This document shows, in pieces, positions 32,915 through 41,483 of a DNA stretch of 64,000 nucleotides (position 1 is its first letter; every line of letters begins with the position of its first letter). The DNA is from Micromonospora carbonacea (GTDB lineage Bacteria; Actinomycetota; Actinomycetes; Mycobacteriales; Micromonosporaceae). Under the pieces are notes generated by a model, which searched no databases, was not told the DNA's origin, and saw nothing but the letters and a program-made list of their open reading frames with translations. The stretch lies in assembly GCF_014205165.1 (NCBI RefSeq), contig NZ_JACHMZ010000001.1:2502501-2566500 (forward strand). The letters are read 5' to 3'. The position numbers and the translations under genes were made by a program.

Positions 32915-33299
32915 CGGGGTCCTCCGATCGACATGCGTTCACGTCCGGACGGTGTGGCAGCCGGCGCGACCGCGCCTGGACCGACCGTACGGCCCGCCCG
33001 CCCGCACCGCAGTACGAGCCGCCCAATTCATCGACATACTCCCATGTAACGATATTGACATCAGATGTCATACGAATTACGTTGGCCATGCTCCCGTCAC
33101 CCTCCGCCAGGCGGGGGAGCGCACGTGCCGCAGCAGCCCTGCCTGCACCCGGACGGGCGTCGTCAAGCTGGCCGTCCCCGGTCAGTCGGTGCTGGCGGCC
33201 ACGCGGGGGTGAGGAACACCGATGTCGACTCCGGCGCCGGGCGCTGGTGCCCGGATGGCCCGGCTCTTCAACCCGCATTCCCGAGAGATGGGGAGGACA
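32915..33299. promoter_or_regulatory. 385-bp region before the GH2 gene, with a perfect 15-bp palindrome
   Basis: TGACATCAGATGTCA at 33056-33070 has perfect 7-bp arms around one base. It is flanked by GTAA (33047) and TTAC (33077), extending the symmetry. The region is notably AT-richer here than its surroundings. The form suits a GntR- or LacI-class dimer. It lies 230 bp before the GH2 start, so the promoter is probably near it. No credible gene is seen in the interval. Confidence 0.55.
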
Positions 33300-36200
33300 A
33301 TGCGAAAGCTAGCCGCTGCCCTCACGGCGCTGGTCACCGCCGCCGCGCTCGTGCTGATCGGGCCGCCGGGACCGGCGTCCGCCGCCCCCTACGTTCCGCA
33401 GGGGTCCAACCGGTCCGTGCTCAACTTCAACACCCACTGGCTGTTCTCCGGCGACGTGCCCGGCGGCGCCGGGCAGGCCGTGGGGCTGGACGAGAGCGGC
33501 TTCGTCCCCGTGACGCTGCCCTACTTCCGGACCCATCCGCACAAGGGCTTCCCCAAGGGCGACTTCGAGGCGCCCGCCTCGTGGTACCGCCGCCACTTCA
33601 CGCTGCCCGCCCAGTACTCCGGCCGCCGGATCGCCGTCGAGTTCCAGGGCGTCGCGAAGGTCGCCGACGTCTACGTCAACGGCACCTTCGTCGGCCAGCA
33701 CAAGGGCGCCTACACCTCCTTCACGTACGACATCACGCCGTACCTCAACATCGGCGGCGCCGACAACGTGATCGCGGTGAAGGTCGACTCCATGACCCGC
33801 AACGACATCCCGCCGGAGGGCGGCGCGATCGACTACTACGTCTGGGGCGGGATCGTCCGCGACGTCAACATGATCGTCACCGACCCGGTGCACGTGGACT
33901 GGACGTACCTCACCACGCCGAACACCAACACGGTCAACGCGCGGACCCGGGTGCGCAACGACAGCGCACAGTCCCGCTCGGTCACCGTCGTCACCCAGGT
34001 CGTCGACGCCACCAACAACGTCGTGGCCACCGGCACGGCCACCCAGACCATCGGGGCGCAGTCGGCCGTCGAGTTCGCCTACAACACCAGCACGATCGCC
34101 AACCCCACCGCCTGGCACCCGGACCGGCCGTACCTCTACACCGTCTACACGCAGGTGCGCGACGGCTCCACCTACGTGGACGAGCACAAGACCCGGATCG
34201 GCATCCGGAGCATCCAGTTCAACAAGAGCGACGGCAAGTTCTACATCAACGGCCAGGCGCTGAAGCTGCGCGGGCTCAACCGGCACGAGTCCTACCCCTA
34301 CATCGGCCGGGCCGCGCCCAACCGGCTCCAGGCCAAGGACGCCGACATCATCAAGTACGAGCTCGGCGCGAACATCGTGCGGACCTCGCACTACCCGCAG
34401 GACCCGGAGTTCCTCGACCGCGCCGACGAGATCGGCCTGCTGGTCATGGAGGAGATCCCCGGCTGGCAGCACATCGGCAACACCGCCTGGCAGGACATCG
34501 CGGTGGAGAACGTCCGCGAGATGGTGATGCGCGACCGCAACCACCCGTCGGTCGTGCTGTGGGGGGTGCGGATCAACGAGTCCGGCGACAACCACAACTT
34601 CTACACCCGCACCAACAACCTGGCCCGGCAGCTCGACCCGTCGCGTCCCACCGGCGGCGTGCGCAACTTCAAGGGCAGCGAGCTGCTGGAGGACGTCTAC
34701 ACCTACAACGACTTCTCCGGCACCGCCGAGGCGCCGACCGTGCTGCCGTGGCTGGTCACCGAGGCGGTCGGGCACACCTCCCCGCACAAGTCGTGGGACC
34801 CGGAGCAGACGCAGGTCAACACGATGCGGGTGCACCTGAACGTGCAGAACACCGCCGCCGGCAGGTCGAACATGGCCGGCGCGCTGGGCTGGGCGGCGTT
34901 CGACTACAACACCACGTTCGTCACCCCGCCGTCGTGCCAGGACTACACCTGCTACCACGGCGTCTCGGACATCTTCCGGATCCCGAAGATCGCCGCCGCC
35001 GCGTACGCCTCGCAGCGCGACCCCGCGCTGTACGGGCCGTACGTGTCGATCGCCAGCCAGTGGACGCCCGGCGTCTCCAGCGGCACCGTCTACGTCGGCG
35101 GCAACTGCCAGCAGGTCGAGCTGTTCGTCAACGGGGCGTCCCGCGGGCGCATCAACCCCAACGCGTACACGAGCCTGCCGCACCCGATGTTCCAGTTCAC
35201 CGGGATCACCGTGAGCAGTGGGCAACTGCGGGCGGACTGCTGGATCGGCGGGCAGGTCGTGGCCACCGACACCCGGCACACCCCGGGCGCGGCGACCCGG
35301 CTGACGCTGACGGCCGACGACTCCGCGATCAAGGCCGACGGCGGCGACATGACCCGCGTCGTGGTCCGGGCCCTGGACAGCAACAACCAGGTGGTGCCCA
35401 CCAACAGCGCCCCCGTGTCGTTCAGCGTCACCGGGCCCGGGGCGGTCGTGGGGGAGAGCCCGCTGGCCCTGGAGGCCGGCACCGGCGCGGTGTACGTCAA
35501 GAGCGCGCTGGGCCAGACGGGCGCGGTGACGCTGACGGCGTCCGCGCCGGGCCTGACGTCGGCGAACGTCACCGTGAACACGACGGCGTTCACCGACCCG
35601 ATCGTGCCGGCCGGAGCGTACACGTTCGGCTTCCCGGTCGACGTCAACGACCGGCAGAGCTTCGTCTACGCGGGCAGCTGGCAGGCCGTCGGGGACAACC
35701 AGACCTTCAGCAAGGACTACACCCGCAGCGGCACCGCCGGCGACACGGCCACCCTCACCGTCACCGGCAACCGCGTGGTGCTGTTCGGGGTGCAGGACCC
35801 GTCGCACGGCTCGGCCGCCGTCTCGGTCGACGGCGGTCCGGAGCAGACGGTCAGCTTCCAGGCGTCCGCCCGCCGCGGCAACGTGGCGCTGTTCAACAGC
35901 GGCACCCTCACCCAGGGGCAGCACGTCGTGCGGGTACGGGTCGTCGGCAACGGCCCCGTCGCGCTGGACCGGGCCACCGTCGTGTCGGCCGCGCCGGCAG
36001 TGGTGGCGCCGCCGCCCCCGGCCAACGGCGGGAACGGCCAGCAGGGCACCCTCGTCGGCGCGCAGTCCAACCGCTGCGTGGACGTGCCGAACTCGACGAC
36101 GACCAACGGCACCCAGGTGCAGCTCTTCGACTGCGGCGGCGGCAGCAACCAGCGGTGGACCTACACGGCGAGCCGGCAGCTCCAGGTGTACGGCAACAAG

Positions 36201-36431
36201 TGCCTGGACGCCTACGGCCAGGGGAGCAGCAACGGCACCACGGTCGTGATCTGGGACTGCAACGGCGGCAGCAACCAGCAGTGGAACGTCAACGCCGACG
36301 GCACCATCACCGGGGTCGCGTCGGGGCTCTGCCTGGATGCCAGCGGCGCCGCCACCGCCAACGGCACGAAGATCGTCCTGTGGTCGTGCAACGGCGGCGC
36401 GAACCAGCGGTGGAGCCTGAAGACCTCCTAG
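33300..36431 (+). CDS. Secreted GH2 glycosidase with C-terminal ricin-type lectin (CBM13)
   Basis: The 1043-residue protein starts at ATG 33300 behind GGGGAGGAC. A signal peptide ends near ASA-AP (residue 29). GH2 jelly-roll, Ig-like and TIM-barrel domains follow (about 30-590): the acid/base Glu is in LWGVRINESGD and the nucleophile Glu in WLVTEAVG. Next come Ig-like and carbohydrate-binding modules (about 660-890) and a CBM13 trefoil (about 905-1043) with three Q-x-W repeats and paired Cys. Family GH2 covers beta-galactosidases, glucuronidases and mannosidases. The glycine-poor NES motif departs from the usual GNE, so substrate assignment is open. Confidence 0.9.
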   Translation: MRKLAAALTALVTAAALVLIGPPGPASAAPYVPQGSNRSVLNFNTHWLFSGDVPGGAGQAVGLDESGFVPVTLPYFRTHPHKGFPKGDFEAPASWYRRHFTLPAQYSGRRIAVEFQGVAKVADVYVNGTFVGQHKGAYTSFTYDITPYLNIGGADNVIAVKVDSMTRNDIPPEGGAIDYYVWGGIVRDVNMIVTDPVHVDWTYLTTPNTNTVNARTRVRNDSAQSRSVTVVTQVVDATNNVVATGTATQTIGAQSAVEFAYNTSTIANPTAWHPDRPYLYTVYTQVRDGSTYVDEHKTRIGIRSIQFNKSDGKFYINGQALKLRGLNRHESYPYIGRAAPNRLQAKDADIIKYELGANIVRTSHYPQDPEFLDRADEIGLLVMEEIPGWQHIGNTAWQDIAVENVREMVMRDRNHPSVVLWGVRINESGDNHNFYTRTNNLARQLDPSRPTGGVRNFKGSELLEDVYTYNDFSGTAEAPTVLPWLVTEAVGHTSPHKSWDPEQTQVNTMRVHLNVQNTAAGRSNMAGALGWAAFDYNTTFVTPPSCQDYTCYHGVSDIFRIPKIAAAAYASQRDPALYGPYVSIASQWTPGVSSGTVYVGGNCQQVELFVNGASRGRINPNAYTSLPHPMFQFTGITVSSGQLRADCWIGGQVVATDTRHTPGAATRLTLTADDSAIKADGGDMTRVVVRALDSNNQVVPTNSAPVSFSVTGPGAVVGESPLALEAGTGAVYVKSALGQTGAVTLTASAPGLTSANVTVNTTAFTDPIVPAGAYTFGFPVDVNDRQSFVYAGSWQAVGDNQTFSKDYTRSGTAGDTATLTVTGNRVVLFGVQDPSHGSAAVSVDGGPEQTVSFQASARRGNVALFNSGTLTQGQHVVRVRVVGNGPVALDRATVVSAAPAVVAPPPPANGGNGQQGTLVGAQSNRCVDVPNSTTTNGTQVQLFDCGGGSNQRWTYTASRQLQVYGNKCLDAYGQGSSNGTTVVIWDCNGGSNQQWNVNADGTITGVASGLCLDASGAATANGTKIVLWSCNGGANQRWSLKTS

Positions 36432-36450
36432 CCGCCCGCCACCCGGATCC

Positions 36451-36481
36451 GGGCCGGCCCGCGCACCCTGCGGGCCGGCCC
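36451..36481. terminator. 12-bp GC hairpin after the GH2 gene
   Basis: GGGCCGGCCCGC (36451-36462) is followed by its inverted copy at 36470-36481, with a 7-base loop, 20 bp after the GH2 stop and before the convergent sigma-factor gene. Confidence 0.75.
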
Positions 36482-36530
36482 GTCGTCCGTGCCCCCGCCG
36501 CGGGGCACGGCCGGCGCCGACCGTGCCCGG

Positions 36531-37067
36531 TCAGCCTTCCGCCACCGCGGCGCGGAGGGCGCGGAGCGCGTAGTAGACGCGGGAGCGCACGGTGCCGACC
36601 GGGACATCGAGGTCGGCGGCGACCTCGTGGGCCGTCCGGTCACGGAAGTAGACCTCGTGCAGCACGCGGCGGTGGTCTGCGCTGAGCCGGCCGACCGCTT
36701 CCCGCAACGCCTGGTTCGCGATCGCGGTGTCGGCGGTGTCGTCGCCGGTCGCGCCGAACTCCTGGTCCGTCTGCGTGGCCACCTCGACCGGGCGGGCCTG
36801 CCGTCGCCGGGCCTCGTCGATGACGAGCCGCCGGGCCACGGTGAACAGCCAGCGTCGGCTTCGGCCGTCGCTGTCGGGCGGCAGCGAATCGAGGTGACGC
36901 CACGCCCGCAGCAGGGTCTCCTGGATGACGTCCTCGGCGGTCTGCCGGTGGCTGTTGGTCAGGCCGTGGACGAACCGGGTCAGTGGCGTGCCGTGTGCGG
37001 CGAGCAGCTCACGGATGCGGGTGTCGGTGTCGTTGTCGTTGGCCAGGCAGGTCACAGGGCGGTCCAA
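36531..37067 (-). CDS. ECF-type RNA polymerase sigma factor
   Basis: The 178-residue protein has sigma region 2 (TAEDVIQETLLRAWRHL) and region 4 (HEVAADLDVPVGTVRSRVYYALRALR). A TTG at 37067 gives MDRPVTCLAND; GTG 37055 is an alternative start. It is close to the SigL/SigK branch. No anti-sigma gene is adjacent, and the gene stands alone between terminators, which is unusual for this group. Confidence 0.88.
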   Translation of the reverse strand: MDRPVTCLANDNDTDTRIRELLAAHGTPLTRFVHGLTNSHRQTAEDVIQETLLRAWRHLDSLPPDSDGRSRRWLFTVARRLVIDEARRRQARPVEVATQTDQEFGATGDDTADTAIANQALREAVGRLSADHRRVLHEVYFRDRTAHEVAADLDVPVGTVRSRVYYALRALRAAVAEG

Positions 37068-37140
37068 TCACTCGGGCGGCACGGCTGCCGGGAATGACGT
37101 TAGGAACGCCGGCTGACGTGTTTGTGACGATGTGGCGCGG

Positions 37141-37200
37141 CGGTCCGGCCCCGCGCGCGCGGGGCCGGACCGCCGGACCGCGCCGCACGGCGCGGTCCGG
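37141..37200. terminator. Two tandem GC hairpins
   Basis: The first has 15-bp arms (37141-37155 with 37158-37172, CGGTCCGGCCCCGCG). The second has 13-bp arms (37173-37185 with 37188-37200, CCGGACCGCGCCG). They lie directly after the stop of the SDR gene at 37205 on the minus strand. The two share the CGGTCCGG element, so alternative pairings are possible. Confidence 0.8.
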
Positions 37201-37204
37201 TCGA

Positions 37205-37966
37205 TCACCTCGCCTGGTCGAGCCAGAGGGCGTCGGGGCCGGCGGGGAAGCGCAGCTGGCCGGTGGTGTCGTGGACGGCCCGCCACACCGTCTCGGCGAC
37301 GTCGCTCTCCCGGGTGAACAGGTCCTGGTTGACGAAGCCGCCGAGGGTCCTCTTCGCGAAGGGCTCGTAGGGCGCCGGGACCAGTCCCTCCAGCGAGGCG
37401 GTGAGGTCGATGTTGTTCGTCGCCCCGGCGGCGAAGTTCGTCGTCAGGCAGGCCCCCGGCTCGACGGTCCTGGCCCGCACGCCGAACTCCGCGAGCTCCA
37501 GGGCGAGGGACGCGGTGAACCCCTCGATGGCCATCTTGCTGGCCTTGTAGACGGCCGAGAGCGCCATGTGGCCGAGCACCACGCTGGAGGTCACGTTGAC
37601 CACCACCCCGGACCCGCGCTCGCGGAACTGCGGCAGCACCGCCTGGGTGGTCGCCATCACCCCGAAGGTGTTGGTCTCGAAGATCTCCCGGACCCGGGCC
37701 ATGGGGGTGCCCTCGAAGACGCCGATCAGCCCGACGCCGGCGTTGTTGACCAGGGCGTCGACGGGCCCCGCCGCGGCGAACGCGGCGGTGATCGTGTCGG
37801 GCCTGGTCACGTCGAGCTCCAGGACGCGGAGCCGGTCCGACTCGGGCAGGACGTCCGCGCGCGGCGTCCGCATGGTGGCGATGACGTTCCACCCCTGCGC
37901 GAGGAAGTGCCGGGCGGTCTCCCGCCCGTATCCGGAGGAGGCACCGGTGATGAGGATCGTCTGCAT
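37205..37966 (-). CDS. SDR-family oxidoreductase
   Basis: The 253-residue SDR starts at ATG 37966 after AGGAG. NAD(P) motif TGASSGYGRETA, with Arg in ATMRTPRA suggesting NADP preference, then NNAGVGL, VVNVTSSV and YKASK. All catalytic residues are present. The closest look is to oxidoreductases of secondary metabolism or detoxification. It follows a SnoaL-like gene with a 146-bp gap, so the two may be co-regulated. No specific substrate can be named. Confidence 0.9.
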   Translation of the reverse strand: MQTILITGASSGYGRETARHFLAQGWNVIATMRTPRADVLPESDRLRVLELDVTRPDTITAAFAAAGPVDALVNNAGVGLIGVFEGTPMARVREIFETNTFGVMATTQAVLPQFRERGSGVVVNVTSSVVLGHMALSAVYKASKMAIEGFTASLALELAEFGVRARTVEPGACLTTNFAAGATNNIDLTASLEGLVPAPYEPFAKRTLGGFVNQDLFTRESDVAETVWRAVHDTTGQLRFPAGPDALWLDQAR

Positions 37967-38112
37967 GGCGTGAATGCTCCTGTCGCCCGTTCGGATGGTT
38001 GCCGCACCAATGCTGTGCGGTGGCCGGGGGAGTCACATCTGTCATTCGACTTCCCGATCCGGCCGCCGCCGGGGCGGGCGACTCAGGCGTCGCCCCGGCG
38101 GCTGGGGCCCGG

Positions 38113-38517
38113 CTACGACGGGAGGGCGCCGATCTGCTGCATGATGGTCAGCCGGTCGGGCGACACCCAGAACTCCGCGATCTTGCCGGCCTCGACGCGC
38201 ATGACGCCGATGCCGACCGCCGAGACCCGCCGCCCGCTGGCGGGCACGCCCATGAGCTCCCCGTCGTGGGTGCCCTCGTACCGGCAGCGCAGCGCCACGA
38301 GGTCCCCGTCGGCGATCAGCTCGACGAGGGGGTGGCGCAGGTCGGGCATGCCGGCGAAGAACGCGTCACCGAACTCCTTCACCCCCTGCCGGTCCATCGA
38401 CGGCAGCCCGGCCGGGTGGAACCGGTAGTCGTCGGTGCACAGGTGCAGCGGGGTCGTCCGGCCGCGGTCGAGCTCCTGGAAGTAGTCGCGGACGATCCGC
38501 TTGTTCTCCTCGGACAT
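38113..38517 (-). CDS. SnoaL-like polyketide-cyclase-fold / ester cyclase protein
   Basis: The 134-residue protein starts at ATG 38517 behind GAGAGGA. It has the NTF2-like fold typical of the SnoaL family: RIVRDYFQELDRG, then VKEFGDAFFAGMPDL, and a C-terminal GIGVMRVEAGKIAEFWV. These proteins often act in small-molecule metabolism, but many have no known substrate. It is divergent from the nrdAB regulatory region. Confidence 0.82.
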   Translation of the reverse strand: MSEENKRIVRDYFQELDRGRTTPLHLCTDDYRFHPAGLPSMDRQGVKEFGDAFFAGMPDLRHPLVELIADGDLVALRCRYEGTHDGELMGVPASGRRVSAVGIGVMRVEAGKIAEFWVSPDRLTIMQQIGALPS

Positions 38518-38718
38518 GGGTGGTCCTCTCGGTCGAGGGGTCGGGATGGTGACGAGCCGGGGCGGGCCCCGCCGCGACGGCTCGCCGGTCAGTCTCGTGT
38601 GGCCGGCGGCGCGCGGCGTCTGTCATCCGACTGCATCTCGCCCTGCCGGCCGCCCGCGGTTCCGGCGTTCCGCTCACCCGTCGCGGTGGTGGGGTCACGC
38701 TGCGCGGCGACTCGCCCG
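38518..38718. other. Intergenic region between the SnoaL-like gene and the nrdA promoter
   Basis: About 200 bp, part of a 590-bp stretch without protein genes up to nrdA at 39108; the rest of that stretch is the promoter, riboswitch and leader described separately. I see nothing definite in this part. Confidence 0.4.
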
Positions 38719-38734
38719 ACACATCATCTGGTGT
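38719..38734. promoter_or_regulatory. NrdR box 1
   Basis: ACACATCATCTGGTGT has the ACAC/GTGT arms and 16-bp length of NrdR boxes (consensus close to ACAC-WATATATW-GTGT). It abuts the -35 box at 38734. Its start is 32 bp from that of box 2, about three helical turns, the typical pairing for this repressor. Confidence 0.75.
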
Positions 38735-38762
38735 TGCCATCTTCGCCTTGCGCCCATATATG
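38734..38762 (+). promoter_or_regulatory. Promoter of nrdAB
   Basis: TTGCCA (38734-38739), a 17-bp spacer and TATATG (38757-38762) form a good vegetative promoter. The two NrdR boxes cover the -35 and -10 elements, and a cobalamin riboswitch begins just downstream. Confidence 0.7.
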
Positions 38763-38766
38763 GTGT
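38751..38766. promoter_or_regulatory. NrdR box 2
   Basis: CGCCCATATATGGTGT matches the AT-rich core and the GTGT arm of the NrdR consensus, with a degenerate left arm. It overlaps the -10 hexamer. Confidence 0.65.
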
Positions 38767-38769
38767 CAC

Positions 38770-38955
38770 CCGTAGCTGGTTCGGCCGCCGCTCCACGGTG
38801 GTCGAGGCAAGAGGGAACCCGGTGCGAATCCGGGGCTGCCCCGCAGCGGTGAGTGGGAACGACCGCCGTCAACGAAGCACTGGGCCCGGCCGGGCCTGGG
38901 AAGCGACGGCCAGTAGGCACCGAGCACGACGCCCGCGAGTCCGAAGACCTGCCAG
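38770..38955 (+). ncRNA. Cobalamin (AdoCbl) riboswitch
   Basis: The core is clear: GGTGCGAATCCGGGGCTGCC then CCGCAGCGGTGAGTGGGAAC (38821-38860), a CACTGGG...CCTGGGAAG stem-loop with GACGGCCAGTAGG (38878-38916), and the B12 box GAGTCCGAAGACCTGCC (38937-38953). Outer limits are approximate. It lies in the leader of nrdAB. In Streptomyces the class Ia nrdABS operon is switched off by B12 through such an element; the same logic should hold here: when coenzyme B12 is abundant, a B12-dependent class II reductase elsewhere can take over. Confidence 0.92.
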
Positions 38956-38958
38956 CGT

Positions 38959-39104
38959 GCCGCACGCGTCGCGTGCGGCGGTCGAAGGCCGCGTGGGACG
39001 GCCGACGCCATCAGCCGGGCAGCGGCGGCGAAGCGCGCCGTCGCGGGTGCCCGGCGGCGTCCTCCCGCGCGCCCTCGACCTCGGGGACGGGCTTGAGGAG
39101 GGCG
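38959..39104 (+). promoter_or_regulatory. Expression platform of the nrdA leader
   Basis: A 9-bp hairpin with a 3-base loop (38959-38979, GCCGCACGC arms) directly follows the B12 box. Further on, CGCCCTC (39070-39076) is complementary to GAGGGCG (39098-39104), part of the nrdA ribosome site (GAGGAGGG, 39095-39102). Pairing would hide that site, giving a plausible translational switch. Confidence 0.5.
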
Positions 39105-39107
39105 AAC

Positions 39108-41483
39108 ATGGGCGCGACGCGGGAGCTGGCGGGGCCGGGGCAACGCCGGCACGTCATGCAGGTCCGGAAGCGGGACGGCGACACCGAGCCGGTGGACGTC
39201 AACAAGATCGTCGAGGCGGTGCAGCGCTGGGTCGCCGACCTGGACGAGGTCGATCCGTTGCGGGTGGCGACGAGGACGATCAGCGGCCTGTACGACGGGG
39301 CGACCACCGCCGAGCTGGACAAGCTGTCGATCCAGACGGCGGCGGAGCTGATCGGCGAGGAGCCGCAGTACTCGAAGCTGGCGGCGCGGCTGCTGGCCGC
39401 GTACGTGGCCGAGGAGGTCCGCGGGCAGCAGGTGGACAGCTTCAGCCAGTCCATCCGGTACGCCCACGGCCTCGGCCTGATCGGCGACGACACGGCCGCG
39501 TTCGTGGCCGCCCACGCCCGCGAGCTGGACGACGCCGTCGACCCGGCCGGTGACCTGCGGTTCGAGTACTTCGGCCTGCGCACCGTCGCCGACCGCTACC
39601 TGCTGCGGCACCCGCAGACCCGGCTGGTGGTGGAGACGCCGCAGTACTGGCTGCTGCGGGTGGCCTGCGGGCTGTCGCAGACGCCGGGGGAGGCGGTCGA
39701 CTTCTACCGGCTGATGTCCAGCCTGGCGTACCTGCCCAGCTCGCCGACGCTGTTCAACTCCGGCACCCGGCACACCCAGATGTCGTCGTGCTTCCTGGTC
39801 GACTCGCCGCGCGACGAACTCGACTCGATCTACGAGCGCTACCACCAGGTCGCGAAGCTGTCGAAGTTCTCCGGCGGTATCGGCATCTCCTGGTCGCGGG
39901 TGCGGGGCCGCGGCGCGCTGATCCGGGGCACCAACGGCAGGTCGAACGGGATCGTGCCGTTCCTCAAGACCCTCGACGCCGGGGTGGCGGCGGTCAACCA
40001 GGGCGGCCGGCGCAAGGGCGCTGCCTGCGTCTACCTGGAGCCGTGGCACCCGGACGTCGAGGAGTTCCTGGAGCTGCGGGACAACACCGGCGAGGAGTCC
40101 CGGCGCACCCACAACCTGAACCTGGCCAACTGGATCCCGGACGAGTTCATGCGCCGGGTCGAGGCCGACGGCGACTGGTCGCTGATCGACCCGTCCGACG
40201 CCCCCGAGCTGCCCGACCTCTACGGCGAGGCGTTCGACTCCGCGTACCGGGCGGCGGAGAAGAAGGCCGTCCGCACCGTCCGGGCCCGCGACCTGTACGG
40301 GCGGATGATGCGCACGCTCGCGCAGACCGGCAACGGGTGGATGACGTTCAAGGACGCGTCCAACCGGCTGTCCAACCAGACCGGCGAGCCGGGCAACGTG
40401 ATCCACCTGTCGAACCTGTGCACCGAGATCCTGGAGGTCAACGACGACGCCGAGACGGCCGTGTGCAACCTCGGCTCGGTCAACCTGGGCGCGCACGTCG
40501 GGGCCGACGGCGTCGACTGGGACCGGCTGCGCGCGACGGTCCGCACGGCGGTGGTGTTCCTCGACCGGGTCATCGACATCAACTACTACCCGGCGGCGCA
40601 GGCGGCGGCGTCGAACCCGCGCTGGCGGCCGGTCGGGCTCGGGCTGATGGGCTGGCAGGACGCGCTGTTCACCCTGCGCCTGCCGTTCGACTCGCCCGAG
40701 GCCCGCGAGCTGTCGACCCGGGTGCAGGAGGAGATCCTGCTGACCGCCCTGGAGACCTCCGCCGGGCTCGCCGAACGGTTCGGACCGCACCCGGCGTACG
40801 ACCGGACCCGGGCCGCCCGCGGCGAGCTGCACCCGGACCTGTGGGGCGCGGAGGTCACCCAGACGGCGCGGTGGGCCGCGCTGCGCGCGCGGATCGCCGC
40901 GCACGGCCTGCGCAACTCGCTGCTGGTCGCGATCGCGCCGACCGCCACCATCGCCTCGATCGCCGGCTGCTACGAGTGCATCGAGCCGCAGGTGTCCAAC
41001 CTGTTCAAACGCGAGACCATGTCCGGCGAGTTCCTCCAGGTCAACACGTACCTGGTCCGTGAGCTGAAGGAGCGCGGGCTGTGGACCCCGGCGGTCCGCG
41101 AGCGGATCAAGCGCGACGAGGGCTCGGTGCAGGGCGTCACCGAGCTGCCCGAGGCGGTGCGGAGCCTGTTCCGCACGGCGTGGGAGCTGCCGCAACGCGC
41201 GCTGATCGACCTGGCCGCCGCCCGCGCCCCGTACATCGACCAGTCGCAGTCGCTCAACCTGTTCCTGAGCGCGCCGACCATCGGCAAGCTCTCCTCGATG
41301 TACCTGTACGCCTGGAAGGCCGGGCTCAAGACCACCTACTACCTGCGGTCGCGTCCCGCGACCCGGATCCAGCAGGCCACCGTCGCGGTCGCCCCGGCCA
41401 CCGGGCCGGTCGTCGCGGTGAGCGCCGACGAGGCGCTGGCCTGCTCCCTGGAGAACCCCGAGAGCTGCGAGGCGTGCCAGTGA
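39108..41483 (+). CDS. nrdA: Ribonucleoside-diphosphate reductase, class I, large subunit
   Basis: The 791-residue protein starts at ATG 39108 behind GAGGAGGG. An N-terminal ATP cone (QVRKRDGDTEPVDVNKIVEA onward, about residues 17-105) senses allosteric nucleotides. Active-site cysteines are in MSSCFLVDS, SNLCTEILE (thiyl radical Cys with neighbouring Asn and Glu) and AVCNLGSVNLG. The C-terminal redox pair is SCEACQ. It reduces NDPs to dNDPs with the NrdB radical subunit, which overlaps it by GTGA. Control is by NrdR boxes, a promoter and the B12 riboswitch upstream. Confidence 0.95.
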   Translation: MGATRELAGPGQRRHVMQVRKRDGDTEPVDVNKIVEAVQRWVADLDEVDPLRVATRTISGLYDGATTAELDKLSIQTAAELIGEEPQYSKLAARLLAAYVAEEVRGQQVDSFSQSIRYAHGLGLIGDDTAAFVAAHARELDDAVDPAGDLRFEYFGLRTVADRYLLRHPQTRLVVETPQYWLLRVACGLSQTPGEAVDFYRLMSSLAYLPSSPTLFNSGTRHTQMSSCFLVDSPRDELDSIYERYHQVAKLSKFSGGIGISWSRVRGRGALIRGTNGRSNGIVPFLKTLDAGVAAVNQGGRRKGAACVYLEPWHPDVEEFLELRDNTGEESRRTHNLNLANWIPDEFMRRVEADGDWSLIDPSDAPELPDLYGEAFDSAYRAAEKKAVRTVRARDLYGRMMRTLAQTGNGWMTFKDASNRLSNQTGEPGNVIHLSNLCTEILEVNDDAETAVCNLGSVNLGAHVGADGVDWDRLRATVRTAVVFLDRVIDINYYPAAQAAASNPRWRPVGLGLMGWQDALFTLRLPFDSPEARELSTRVQEEILLTALETSAGLAERFGPHPAYDRTRAARGELHPDLWGAEVTQTARWAALRARIAAHGLRNSLLVAIAPTATIASIAGCYECIEPQVSNLFKRETMSGEFLQVNTYLVRELKERGLWTPAVRERIKRDEGSVQGVTELPEAVRSLFRTAWELPQRALIDLAAARAPYIDQSQSLNLFLSAPTIGKLSSMYLYAWKAGLKTTYYLRSRPATRIQQATVAVAPATGPVVAVSADEALACSLENPESCEACQ

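Noticed and set aside
33309..35924. 871-residue open frame antisense to the GH2 gene
   Set aside because: Val/Asp/Gly/Arg-rich, no recognisable motif; explained by third-position GC bias of the GH2 gene.
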